DNA from: Acridotheres tristis
Taxonomy: Eukaryota > Chordata > Aves > Passeriformes > Sturnidae
DNA length: 64,000 bases
Reading direction: 5' to 3'
NCBI GenBank assembly: GCA_037013685.1
Contig: CM072885.1
Coordinates: forward strand, 67,063,785-67,127,784
Of this stretch, positions 41,601 to 55,000 are shown piece by piece. The first letter of the stretch is position 1, and every line of letters starts with the position of its first letter. The notes under the pieces are model-generated. The model did no database searches. It had not been told where the DNA came from and saw nothing but the letters and a program-made list of their open reading frames with translations. Made by a program: the position numbers and the translations under genes.

Positions 41601-44600
41601 GGGGCTGTACCTGGTGATGGCTCATTGGCACCAGATCACATGTAGCTGTCCAGTAGTACAGCACACCTGGCTCCCTGACTTACAGAGAAGGCTGGGGAGT
41701 TGGATGATGAGTTCATTTGGGTGTCATTAGACCATTCAATCAACCATGTGGAATCTTGTCACACCAGTGCATTTACCCCAAAAAGCCTTACAGGTGTGGT
41801 TTGAGGGCAGTGTGTGAGGTTCACTGCACTTGTTTCCTGACTGAGTGCTGAGTAATGAAAATCTTGCCCACTGTTGCATTCAAGTATCAAAACAGAGGTC
41901 TTGGTGAGGTCTGTCAGTACATAGAATGGTCAAGAAAATAGTAATTTTGGTAACTGTTCTGACTACTTAGACCACTAAATTATAAAAAAATTATTGTAGC
42001 CACTGCTGTATATACCCATCTTATACCCACCTGAATGTCCATGTCAGGGGTGGATATGCAACAAATGGCACAGGATAGTAAGCAGTGTAAGTGAAATATT
42101 GCTGCTAGTAAACATCAATGGCAGGCAGCTGGATCCTGGTAGGTTTTTTTTTTATGAAGGAGTGGAAAACTGGTATTTCAGTTGTCCTGAATTCCCTGTA
42201 TTTTGTTTGTCTTTCTACAATGCTGGCCTCATCAGTTAAAGTAAGTAAGATGTGTTTGAACATGGCTGCTCTGGTGAGCCTCTGGTGTGAATGAACAGGC
42301 AGAAAGAACAGAACATTGGTTCCTGCAGTGAGTTGAGTTTTCTCTTTATTTGGGGGTGTGTGGGGGGGGAGGCTGAAACGATGTATTGCTCATGCAAGGA
42401 AGAGACCTGAGAGCAGCAGCTAAACCCAGGCAGACTGCAGGCAATTCCTGGGCATGTTTCCCAGTTACAGCCATGCCACTGTGCTTAATCACAGTGTACA
42501 AACTGTTGCTCTGGCAAGAGCTGATCCCTTGTTGGTGCAGAGCTCTCTTGACTTTAGACAGCTTTGCTGCTGTGTCTTGAGCCTTCTCCTGCAGTATTGC
42601 CCTGCCATTCCCCAAATGCAGCACTATGGCAGCTGCAGCCATGCAGTTTGGCTCCCAGGGCTGCACTCAGGTCAGAATGTGTCTTGCTTCAGTGCCATGC
42701 TTTGCTGGAGCTTTGGTAAGTAAGGTATGAGTTCTACTCATGGCCTATTCTTCAGGTTCTCAGCTTTGGCCAGCTGTTGCTTTGGTGGCAGAGTCTGTGT
42801 GATGCATTTACATGATTCTCATCTTAGAGCTGTCTAAAAGTTCTCTGGCCCCTAATGCAACTACGTTGTCATCGGGCCTGACAGAGATGGTTCCAATAAC
42901 TTGTTGATTTTACTGGAGAGCAAGAGCTTTGTGCAAGAGGTCCTCTTCAGTTTGGAAGAGAGAGAAATGGAGTTGGCATAGAGCCAGTGATTTCGGCTTT
43001 CTGTGAGCTGAAGCCCGAGCAGTGGGCTGAAGGTGCAGCTGCAGTGGTGTGGAGGGGCCTTTCTCCAGCCCCTGGCATGGGAAGGCTGAAGTTTGGGGGC
43101 TGGCTGCATCCCTGTTACACCCTGGTGGTGCCTCAGTCTAGGTCATTCTGGGCATTTTACCAAAGGTCCTGTGCCAGGGAGATGTACTGCTGCTGAGATG
43201 AGAACAGAAGAGCTACAGCAAGGGAAAGGTCTGAAAGCTTCTGGAGCAATATCACGTGGAAACCAAAAGAGGTGGATATTTGTCAGTGTAGCATCAAGTG
43301 AGACAAAATCCCAGCACCTCAGGCAAACAATAACAAGACCCAAGTTGATGGTGCTGCTCTCCTGTGAAGTCTGATCCATTGTGCTTGTCCTGCTCTGCTA
43401 AAGCTGCTCTGAGACTGCTCAGAAATTGCCTCTCCTCCCTCTTTAGGGAAATGACAATGGGTGGGCTGTGGAAAAGGTGCCAGCAAGCATAGAAGGGAAG
43501 AGAAAATAGAGAAAACTTGGTGATGAATGAATTCATCACCATCTATTTTAGGGTCAGTTACTGTTTTTTTTCTTTGTTAAATGAGGTGCTATTTTTAGAT
43601 TTCTAAATCCATACATGGAAATTATTCTGAAGTGTTCCAGCTTTCATCCTGAATTTAAAAAACCCGGTCTCATCTTGATGGTGCATTTACTGCATTAATT
43701 CTATGTGACTTCTTTTATCCTTTTTTCTTCCTGCTCAAAAATTGTACCTGCTTGCTCCCCTACCTTAACTAACATTACTGGAAATGCAGCAAGAGAGAGC
43801 TATTTAATGCTCTCACTTGTTGCTTTTAGTGTTTTGTTGGAATTATAGGGGAAGTGCTGGTGGGTTAAGAAGTGGCTTAGCTGGCAGCCCACCCACTTCC
43901 TTGTGATTTTTCTTCAAAGAAGAGTCTGACAGAGGGAAGTTGTTCTATTGCAGATTTGCTGAGTTCAAAGAAAGTGCCCTACAGATACAACTTTGTGATT
44001 AATCCTCTGAACTGGCACATAAAGCTTATGCTATGCCATTGCTACTAATGTTAATGGAAGTCAGGCAGCTTACTCACAGTGCAGTGCTTTAAAGAGTAAT
44101 AATTTACCCAGAAAAGTCCTGAGGCAAGAGAAGTGATAGTCATTTATTAATTCTTTTGTAAGTCCTTTTGTCTATGGCAGTGGCATTGCTTTCCATCCAT
44201 TTTTAAGTCATTGCATTTTGGTGAGCCCTGGGCCTTGAAGTGGGAAGAGAGCAGGATGTCATTTTTCCCATGTCCTTGAGCTCTTCAGCATCAAGAGCTG
44301 CTGCATGTACTAGAATCCCAGGCTATATTTACAATGAAGAGACCAAAACCTCACAAACATATTTTATACCCTCTATTGCACATGCAGAATTAGTAGCTGT
44401 AGAGAAGAATGACCTTTAGGCAGCCATTGAGAAGCAAACAGAAATCTGTGCCTCTCAGCTTTAACAGAAAGCAGTTCTGTCTGAGCATAGCTGTGACATC
44501 AACGATGTAGTTACTTATAAAAGCATGGACTTTTTCAGGGGGAAATGAATTGGGGTAGCTGATTTTTGAGATATCTGACATTAAATATGCTTGAAAGAGC

Positions 44601-45879
44601 CTGATGGGAAGTGCTCAGCATTCCTGAGGAGACTAAGACTGTCAGTATCTGGCTGTGGTTATGTGCAGCATTACCTCCTAGTATGGGCAGTTATCTAGCA
44701 AAGGTGTCTCTTTGGAAGATTTGGCTGTATTTGGTATTTCTGTGCTAGTTAGCTCTAAGATTTCTAGTGAAGTTGCTGCCTTCTCAGTGAAGGAAAGAAT
44801 TTTGGCTGGGACCCAACTCATGGAGAAAAGGCTGTGTGAAAATTGCGCTATAGTTTTGGATAAATGCTGGATATTTCTTGCTATGTGTGGAAAGCTTCCT
44901 CCACACATCCAGTGAATATTGGTGTTCCAAAAGCAAGAGAACTATAATTCTGAAATAAATTACCACACTGTGTTGATTTCTAAAAGCAATTGAGCTACTT
45001 GGGATCCCAAATGACCCTGAAAGCTCCAAGTGAATCTGGAAAATCCCATGTTTTATTGCCAGAGCAGATGGACCAGCACAAAGCATGATGGATGCAAACT
45101 TTCTGGGCAATTCTGGTGGTGGAACCAGCTTTGGGAGGGTTGTGGCAAATAGCAGCATGAGCCAAAGGACTTCCTGAATGCCCAGTTTACTTGGACATGT
45201 CAGTCATAATTACAGCTCCATCTGTATATGGCATTGCAAAAGCTTGACTCCTTCAAGAATGCTGCTTGAAATAATGATGTAGCCTGATCCTGAGTATCAG
45301 GAGAGTGGGTTATTCATTAGTTAGAAATCCCTTTCCCTCCCACCTTTCAAAAAATATTTTGAAGCTTTTCTTCACCTTTCCTGCTTTTATACACCCCCAT
45401 CCTTCCCAAATGCATGAATATTTTATTCTTTTTAACTTAAAGAACAGGGATATGCACAGCTCAATAACTTACTCTATGAAACTGTGGGATCATTTCCCAG
45501 CTATTTTTTTGCCTGATTTTGTGTTTTGGTTTTTTTGTAGCAAGGAAGCTGGTGCCAGGTATGTCTACATGAGAGAATTTTTAGTTATTTGCACAATGAC
45601 AATGGTATGTCAGGTTGAGGGCTCATTTCCTTGCCTTTGCCTGTGTTGACTGTAAACAGAGAGGAGATTGAGGTTCCTTTGGGGTGAAGGAGATGAGAGG
45701 TGGCAAAGGTGACTTCTCAGTGAGCTGAATGGGAAAAGAGTTCAACATAATTCTTGGTACAAACCATTTAAACTACCAGCTGGAGCTGGGCAGACAGTGC
45801 TCAGGCACATGGACCCTTGTGTGCTTGCTTGCTAGCATGCCTCACAGAGGGATATGGGGACAGCCTGAAATAATGCATC

Positions 45880-46290
45880 CACCTCCAGGTTCCTCAGCAC
45901 AGGAAGGACCCATTGGAGTGGGTCCAGAGGCCCACCAAGATGATTCAAGACAGGGAAAACATTCTGTCAAGACAGGCTGAGATAGTTGGGGCTGTTCAGT
46001 CTGGAGAGGAGGTGGCTTTGGAGAGCCTTTATTGCAGTCTTTCAGCACTTAAAGGGGGCTTAGAAGGGAGGTGACAACCTTTTTAGCAGGTCCTGTTGTG
46101 ATGGCACAAGGGATAAAGGTTTAAAACTACAGGAGAGTCAATTTAGAGTAGAGAGAGATGCAAGGAAGAGTTTTACAGTAAGGATGGTAAAACATTGGCA
46201 CAGATTTGCCCAGAGATGTGGTGATGCCTCATCCCTGGAATCTCTCAAGGCTGGGCTGGTCAGGGCTCTGAGCAACCTGACATAGAAGAA
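45880..46290 (+). mobile_element. CR1 LINE fragment (end of ORF2 and 3' UTR)
   Basis: In order, the sequence shows GTGGGTCCAGAGGCCCACCA, GGGGCTGTTCAGTCTGGAGA, GAGGTGACAACCTTTTTAGC, GTAAAACATTGGCACAGATT, GCCCAGAGATGTGGTGATGC and GGCTCTGAGCAACCTGA. All are standard CR1 3' landmarks in + orientation. It stops before the terminal short repeat, so both ends are truncated. Several small gaps and stops leave it without coding potential. Confidence 0.85.
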
Positions 46291-49200
46291 TAGAAATATT
46301 TATCTATAGGTATATAAGAATCTGCTGAATTGTGGTGGCCTTTAGTGGGGCTTGTGGGGAGACTGGGAGCAACATTTGGAGACAGCAGCTGCTGCTGGAG
46401 TGTGTGACTGCTTCTCCAAGTAGCAGCCTGCCTGGTATCAGCTCTTAGCCAGGACTCAGTACTTCTTATTGGGCCAAGTAATATAATTTTGTCCCCTTTC
46501 CCTGTTTTCAGTTCTTTCAGAACACTGTTATTACTAGCAGAGGTCTGTTTCAAGCTGAGTGATAGCCAACTCCAGTTAAGCTACAAATGGAACACGATTG
46601 TACTTGAGGCCAAGTCTTGTTTATTCAGGCAACATAAACTTCACTGGCTTGAGTTTGCATGGATGCTTTATGTGCCTAGCAAAATGTCTGACAGTGTCAT
46701 TATTGAGTCACACCATTGTACTAAAATATAATTCTTGAGTTTCATTTTTCTGAGAGCATGTTAAAGCAATCTGGCATAATCCAGAATTTTTAGAAAAAGA
46801 TGACTGCTTATTTTCAGAACTCCCTGTAGACCAAACATAGGAGAAACAGCTTGTCTTTCACAAGAAGATTGAGGATTGTAATTACACAAAATAGCATATA
46901 CTTCCAATGAGTTGAATTTTGAAGTTTATATATTTAAAAAGTCATGTTCATCTGTCTTTTTTCCAAGCTCTAGCATGAGCTAGTACTGTTTGTTTTTTCT
47001 ATTACTGACTTCTAATCCATAGCAATTAAAGAAACAAACAAATTCCTCTATAACTCCTTAATAGGATTTAGAAGTTACCATGCAAAAGTCATAACAGCTA
47101 GACTCTAAAATCCTTCCCTTAAAAATTCATTGTGGATGCTTCCTGTAAGAGCCAATATGGTTAGTAAATTGTCATAGTGCTTCCTGACAGCCCTGTGCTT
47201 TCATTGGCTTTATCACTCCACTGTTATTTGGGTACTGGGTATTTATCCACCAGATAAGGGTATTTTTCAACTGAAGGAAGTCTTTCCTAAGGGAGACAGG
47301 GTCAGCAATTTGCTACTAGAAAAAGTAATTAGGCACTTCCTTTGAACTAGTATTATGTGGATGAAACATGTCTGCACACCTCATGTTTGCTCTGTGTCCC
47401 CCCTGTCCTCTCTGTGTCCAGTTCTGCTGCAGAAGGGCAGAGTACACCTTGCTAATAACACCTGCAGCACGTGGGCTGGAGCTTTTTTCAGGAGGTTCTG
47501 TCAATGCATTTGCCCAGCATGAGCCCCTGGTTTCTCTGGGAGGGAACCAGGACCCATTTGGTCACTTGGGGTCAGCTGTCCTGTCCGTGTGCCTTCCCTG
47601 CTTCTTGTGCACCCTCAGCTCTCTCACAGGTGTAGTGAGGAATAAAAAAGGTGCTATTTAAGCACTGCAGTAACTAAACCATCCTTGTGTATCAATGCAG
47701 TTTGCAACACAAATCCAAAACAAAACACCCTAATAGCTACTATGGAGAAAATTAACTCAATCCCAGCCAAAATCAGAAAAATTTGACTTGTTTCTTAACA
47801 GCTGAGCTCCTGTGGCAGGTTTGTTCTTCAACAATTTGATTAGATCTCATTCAGAGACGTCTCTTGTAGTGTTGCACACAATGCAGAGCCAGCCCCATCC
47901 CCTTGCTGTCAGGCTCAGCATCCTGTGGGCAGCAGTTGTTCTGGCTGCACTCCTGCCTGGGGCTGCTCAGGTGCCTCCTGTGCTGCTTTGGCAGCTCTCA
48001 GACTCTGATGCACAACTCTATCTTTAGAGCTGCAGAAACTCCACTACTGCAGTGTCACAACAGAGCAGGTGGTACAGCAAGCCACGGTTAGAATTTTAAT
48101 TTTGGTCAAATTATTTCTTAGTTAGGAAGATTTGTCTGAGCTCATGGACCTCAGTTTTAGAGGTGTGTTAACTGTCTAGAGCTTTTGAAATGTGCTTGCT
48201 GCAATACCTAGCGATGAGGGGGCTATCTGAATTGTGGAATTACTTCTGTAATCTTTTCATGTCATTTCCTTAACCTTGTGCTAGTTTTATCACAGGGATA
48301 TCTTTTGTTGCATTCCTCTTACAAGAGAGAAGAAAATAACTAGTTATTCTAGCTGAATCACAGAATAAAACTCAGACACAGCTGTCATACAGTTCTAGTA
48401 TCTGAGGAATATCAGCATTATGAGCTGAATGCTATTAGCATATTTATTAACAGTGCATAGAATTTATTTATTAATTGTAATGCCCACATAATTCACTCTT
48501 TATGTGCTTGCACCATTGTTTTGATGCAGTTAATATTGAAAAAAGCTTGTATTTTTCAGTTTACATTAAAAATACTGATAAAGATTGAGTTAGTTTGCTG
48601 TTGCTGTGTCATCTGTCACCTCACACTCCCTCAGGGACAAATTTAAGGCTTCACTTTCTCAACATGTTTTAAGTATGTGGCAAGGTGGATGTTGTCAGTT
48701 AGTATTGATTATAGCTGCTGATTCTTGCAAATTTCGAAATCCCTCTAGTATAAACACTTGATGTTAAATTCAAATCAACTTGTAAATGCTGAATTCAACA
48801 AAGAATTTTTCACCTTCATATTTTCAGTAACAAGCATACACTCCCTAGTGCAAAGCAAACAGCATGTACTGTGCTTTGTAAATGTGCATCACAAACCCAA
48901 ATTATTTTCATAATCACTGTGGATGCTTTTTACTGCCAGGATTATGACATAATGGCACAAGCTTTGCAAATACCCCTGGTTCCAGCTGTGGCTGCTCACA
49001 AATAAACCAGACTATTTTGGGCAGTAGCAGGACCAAGCTGATGGGTGAATGTGCTGAGGCAGTCTGTCTTTGGGAAGCCCTCAGCAGCAGTGAGCCATGG
49101 ATCTCGGGTTGGAAAAAACCCCATGTGTTTCCTTCTCCAGGGACAGAAGCAGCTGCCCTCCTCCTCTGGGATTGCATCCTGCTCTGTCCTAAATAGGCCA

Positions 49201-52200
49201 ATATATTTGACTGGCAGTGTGATTGCTCAGGATGCAGCACAATTCCCTTAACTGTTGACCAAGAACATCTTGGTGCTGTTATTCACTAAGTGCTGTGCTC
49301 TGTTCTTGTCAGGAATGTCTCTCCAGCATGGATGTGACTCTCTTGAAAGCTCTGTTTCCCAATTTATGACATACCTTTAACAACAAACAGAACAAGATAG
49401 ATTATTCTTTGTCCAAAGAGTGTAGGAGAAGTTTGTGGCTGCTCTAACCTTGTGATTGCCACCCCAAGGGTCTTAACTGACATTTTAACATATGGAGAGG
49501 GAAGGAATGCTCTTTTTTGCTAGAGCAGTGACCATTGGAGAGAGCCTGTCCTAGCAATTTCACCTGTCGGGAATGCTGGAAAGGAAGTGTTTGTCAGAGA
49601 GGTTGGGAGGATTTTGAAAGCTGTTCTAGGTGTTCTCCTGACCTCACATTTAACTTCTAATTTTTTGGGACAAGTCTGTATTTGGATCTTTTAAAACACT
49701 TGAAGTTTCACTTTCTAACCACTTGTTGCTGTTTTCTATTAGGCCCTGGAGAAAGCAGGAAAATCAGAAGGGAGTTGGCCCATTTAATGTAATACTGTAT
49801 CTGCCACATGGAGCTGGAGTCAAGCTGTGGATGGAAGGAGAGAGATGGGGCAGTGCACATACACATTTGTGCCTGCAGCAGCTCTGGGGGGGGCAGTTGG
49901 AAGTTTTCTTGCCTGATCCATTCTTCTGGAGGAGAAAAGGAATTGATGTGTGCTAGTCTTGGCACTAGGGAGCTCCTTAGCTGATTACTGCTAATTTAAT
50001 TATTGGGTTTTTGTTAACCCTTTGGTAAATGAAGATAGATCTTGTTTTACATTAACATTCCATGAAGAATGCATAAGCATAAAAACCAACAACTCATAAC
50101 CAGGGAGTACCCAAGGGATTAATCTTGAAGCCTGGGGTTTCTTCAGGACACTTGATTTAAACAGACTGCTTGCACAAAATATCAAAGGTGTTTTAGTTGG
50201 AATTAGTTAAGTGGCTAGAGATAAATTTAGAAGTATAGCTCCTTATCCACACATATCAGTTCAATTTTGGAAGTGTGTGTGGGGGTTGAGTGTTCTTAAA
50301 AACAGTCTGGCTGAGGCATTTCTGGTCTATTCAGGCAGAAATTTTTAGTACAGTCTCAGGGGTTCTGGGCATAGACTGATGTTGCCTCTCACAGTGACAA
50401 GAGCCTTAAAATGTCTGGATAAACCCTTCTCCAGTTCCTAGTGATCTCCTTATGTTGCAGTTGTCTACCTTTTCCTATGTCATAAATATTCTGCAGGAGA
50501 ACTTTTTCTTAAATTATTCTTCAGTACTTCCTTTTCATCCTACGAGTATTTTCACATGGTTTCTCACAGGGCAGTGAGAGCAGAACCATGCTGATATCTA
50601 AGAATAATAACTTGGGTTTTTCTCCTCACAGTTCGTGTCCCATCTTCCAGATGAGGGGTTTGTTTTTCCCACTGAGCTTACTTAAACTATTCCATGCAGA
50701 ATGAGGCTGCCTCTCTTCTTGTGCTTCTGCTCTAGCAGATCCTCTCGAGTCCTAAATCCTCACTAGTCTGAGGGATGACAGTCATGCCAAGAGCATTCTT
50801 GATGTTTGGTCCTCAGTGCTCTGCTCAATACAGGACTGTGTTGCTGTTATTCTGTTGCTTCAAGCAAGAATTCAAAGGCACCAACTTTTTCCTTCCATGT
50901 GCTGTGATTGCCCAAGTTGAAGTGTAGGTAATAAATGCTCCCCCTGCTCCAAAGGCTACAGCCTTGTGTTTTCATTCCTGGTGGAACCTGTCTCCTTGCA
51001 GTGACCCATGCTTACTGTCTCCCTTATATCTGTAGCACACACTTGTATATGTGTGCAAATGGGACTGAGGGCAAACTCATGTTGCCTCTAAGTTCCATGT
51101 ATGCAAGAGGTGGATATAAACATTTGGTTGTCTTTAGTGCTGACTATAAACACTGTTTTCTGCACTGAGAACTGAGGAACTCAATGCAAGTGGATATTTT
51201 AAGAGCTGGGTGGTATCTGTAATTTAATCACGTGTGCTGACACATTGCACAACTTTGATATCAAGTTGTAGTGCCTTTAATGGGAGTCCTAAGGTTGACA
51301 TAGAAATGCTGTTGGGGAGAACACATCTGAGTTTTACCCTGTGCTCAGAGGGGAAGAGCAAGTGCCTCAGTGTGGAGAGACAGGCAGTCTCCCTGCTCTT
51401 TCTGTGAGCTTCACAAGTTTCACACAGCTACCTGTGCAGTTGGCACCTTGCAGCAGCCTGAGAAGAGAGGCCAAGAGCTGAATCAATCAGGAAACTGCTG
51501 GTCTCAGTCTGGCAGGTAAGTTCCCTCCTGGTCACAGCTGAGATGAGTTCTTGTTCATTTTAACTGTGCTTGCAAGCTGCCACCCCGGCTGCTCTTTCTG
51601 CTGTGTAAATAAACCTGGGACTTCAGTACAGCAAATTTTCACTGCTGCTAAACTACACAACAGTTACTTGGCAATGTGTTTGATCATCATTCTGTGCTTT
51701 TTGTAAGTATTTACGCTGCTGGGAGAGGTTATCTGGATTCCACTGGTTTGAGAAAGTTTTAATAGAGAGAGAGAGGAAGGAGGCTTGGGATAACTTTGCT
51801 TGAGATAAACCCCAGCACCTGGGTTCTGAAGAGGATTCCTGAGTCTCTTCTTGAAATGTAAAGAGCAGGCTTGAGTTGAATTTTTGTATAATGCTGTAGC
51901 TTTAGCCCTCTCATCAGCAGATCTCAGGAGGGAAAAGTGACTTTGCAGTGTTTTTAGCAAACTAGGAAAGAGGACTGGTAATAAAACTGCACCACTTGAG
52001 TGGTACATATGAGGCACCTACCATGTGTGGGTATATTAAAAATGTTTCATGAAAAGCAGTTTTATTTTCCCTCTCTGTTTTTAAAGTTTCACAGAATACA
52101 GGTTGTCTGGTGGAAACAGGCAAGGGCATGCCTGTGCCATGCATATTGGATTTGGTTTGTGAGTACTTGGGTGCAGGATCCTGGAAAGGCTGCACTTCTT

Positions 52201-54597
52201 GAGGCGTTTAAACGATGAGTCAGCAGTATTGGAAGAACTACTTAAAGAATAAAAGTGGGATGTCATGAAGGACACCATCCATCTTTTTACTTGTTTGCAG
52301 CTAGAAAGTATCTCATCTGAAAGTTTTGGGCAAGTGCTCTGGTTAGTGCTGTCGAAAAAGACATGTTCACAGAATTACTTTAAAAGATGAAATTTTGTGC
52401 CTCATTCAAGCCTATTCATTGTAAACTGTTTCTGGACCTTTATAATGACAGGAGAGTTCTTTCTGGCTGTTTACCAATCTTCAAAAACTGACAGCTCACC
52501 AAGGAGGGGAGGAGAGGAGCACAGTGTGGTTTTGTGCTGCTCTGTAATCCCTGCCTCACTCCCTGCCAGCTTGCTCAAATTGTCTCACAAGAAGGCAGAA
52601 AGGCCTTGCAGATGAATGTGTTTGTTCCTGACATGATCTTTGTAGAGAAGGTGCCTCCAGTTTGGCACAAATACTCCTTGAAGGAGGCTACCAGTTTCTG
52701 GTGGGTTATCACTTCCCTTGTAATTTCTTCATTATGACTATTTCTTTTCAGATAGAATGCAGTTCTGTGTTTAAAAAAGCCTTTCCTTCTATATTTCAGT
52801 ATTTCTTGCTGTGATTTCACAGCCAAGCCAAGTTTGTTATTGAAAAAGAGACAGCGCAGATGAGTGTGGAATGCTGGATGAGCAGGGTGGTAGTTTTGAT
52901 TTGAGGACTGATGGAAGTGAGTATCTTCTAATGAAGATTGTCAGCTGCAGAGAATGCTACTTATGCTAAGAATTCTTACAGAGAAACTTGGTTCCTAGAT
53001 GACCATACTATTTCCTCTACTTGTTAAAGGTGAGTGCACCAGAAAGAGCAGTAGGATATATTCTTTTTTTCTATATGCACCTCTGTTGTACAAAACCCCA
53101 ACAACTCAAACTGCTGACAGCTTTGGAATTTGTGAAGGGCAGAAGCCTGGTACCTTTATGTTCATTGAGCCCCATGGTAAATCAGGTCAAAAATTAATGA
53201 AATGCCTTCACAATGTGATGCCTCTTTAAAGATTTGACATGCAAATATAGTTCACAGGGGGGAGATGTCCATAGCACAGTTAAGCAGAGCAAATCTTTGC
53301 TAGCAGCTGAGCACAGAAAGCTGGCACCACTGAATCTGCACAAATTCCAGTGCATTCTTGGCTGAGATGTGTGTGTGGGAAAGTGTTTGCTTCAATGACT
53401 ATTTTTGACCTATTTTGTGAATAAATAGGACTTGTGCCTCTAGAGCTTGCAATCTGGCAACTTCCAGGAGCACCACATTAGCAAGGAGAAGAAAACAATT
53501 ATTAATAAATACACTTCAATAGAAAACTTTGCCTGCCCCAACTTTCTGTATTCCATATTTATGGAATTATTATTCCATTATTTTGTGAAATGCACCTCTA
53601 AGATTACCTTTCTTAAGCAAACCCTTATCATTCATAAAAAATCGGATACCAGGGTTTTGTTCCTCAGTTCCACACAGGTTGTTAGCAGTGAGATAGGGGA
53701 TAAAAGAGCTATAAAGAGGGAATCTGTAGACAGAAAAGTGTCTGTGGGAAGAGCAGCAGTGTTCTCTACCTGCTTAGGTTTCCTATTGAATTTACTTTAA
53801 ATACAGTCTAGCTGCAAAATCCTTTAAATCAAACCTTTGTTCTGAAATACAACGTGGGTGCTTTTTGCAGGAAGATATGAAGGAAAGTTATCAGAAATAG
53901 ATTAGCTCATAGTTGCTTTGATGTGCCAGGCAGAATTCAGTTTATTCATTTTTGTGTTAGTGTAGTAGAACAGAACTTGTTTGCATGAATAAAACAAGTG
54001 GGTAGTATCAAATCATGTACGAGAGTAAGCATGAACTGGAGCTGCTTGTTTAAATGAATCAAGTTATGACTGCTCCAGCTATGAATAATAAGAGTGATTG
54101 GAGAATCTTTTTTTTTTTTGTCAGTGCTTTTAATGAAAAAACGGCTTGTTGGCATTTCCCTGAAATACTTTTATAGTATTCAGGCAAAGCTCTTTTGTGT
54201 CATGCTCTTTTATAATTACAGATTCCCAAAACCTCCCAAACTTCAGATAGATACTGAAAAGTTTTCTGCATTTTTTTCTCCAACAAAAACTTTTTTCCTC
54301 AAGGAGAGTGTTTTCCACATCTTTTTGTCAGAAATCCAATTATCTATTTAAAAATGTTTCAACAGAAATTTTTTAATAGCTCCCGAGTAATGTTGAGTTA
54401 AAAGGCTCCACATTTTAAAACATAATAACTTTCTTTTACATACTTTGCAGCAAGCTGTGATAGTATGCATAAACAACAAAATGCTCTAAAGAGCTGGCAG
54501 GGGCTGCACAGATTTTGTTTCAGATTTTCGTACCTTTTTCTGGGATTTCTGTTCTGAGGTGATCAAGATAATACAGCACTGTCCTGAATTCAGAATG

Positions 54598-55000
54598 ATG
54601 TGTTTATTGTATGGTGGGGCACAGTGCAGGAGCAAATTCCCCTGAGCAAATTCTATTCTATACACAAATTCTATTCATGGCACATGGTACAGTGCAGTGA
54701 AAGCCCAGTGCAAGTGTCCCCTTGCACCTGGAGCAGCACAAGTGTCTCCCTGAGGCACCAGAGGCACTGAGGAGCTCCCAAACACCAGGAGCTGAGCAAG
54801 TCTGTCCCTTGCTGCCTCCACTCCTCTGTGTGATGCTCCAATGTTTCTATTTCTGAGTTTAATGGTGGGTTTCAGCTTTTCCCTAGCCCTGAGATGGATT
54901 TACCCTTAAGCCTTCTTCTCCAATTAGGCTGTTGCTAGATTGTCATATATCAGGCCTGTCAGAGCCTTTAAATCCTTCTTCTAGGTCACCTTCTTGCCTT
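54598..55000 (-). mobile_element. Possible LTR-like or other repeat segment, minus strand
   Basis: The left edge carries AATAAA on the minus strand (complement of 54603-54608). Next comes a 12-base direct repeat CAAATTCTATTC (54647-54658 and 54665-54676), then a CpG-poor, GC-richer block unlike the AT-rich DNA on either side. The abrupt change in composition suggests an insertion. No inverted ends or target duplication were identified. Confidence 0.2.

Noticed and set aside
42353..42372. G-rich run near 42360, considered as a G-quadruplex
   Set aside because: It has only two true G runs broken by GTGTG, so it does not meet even a relaxed motif.
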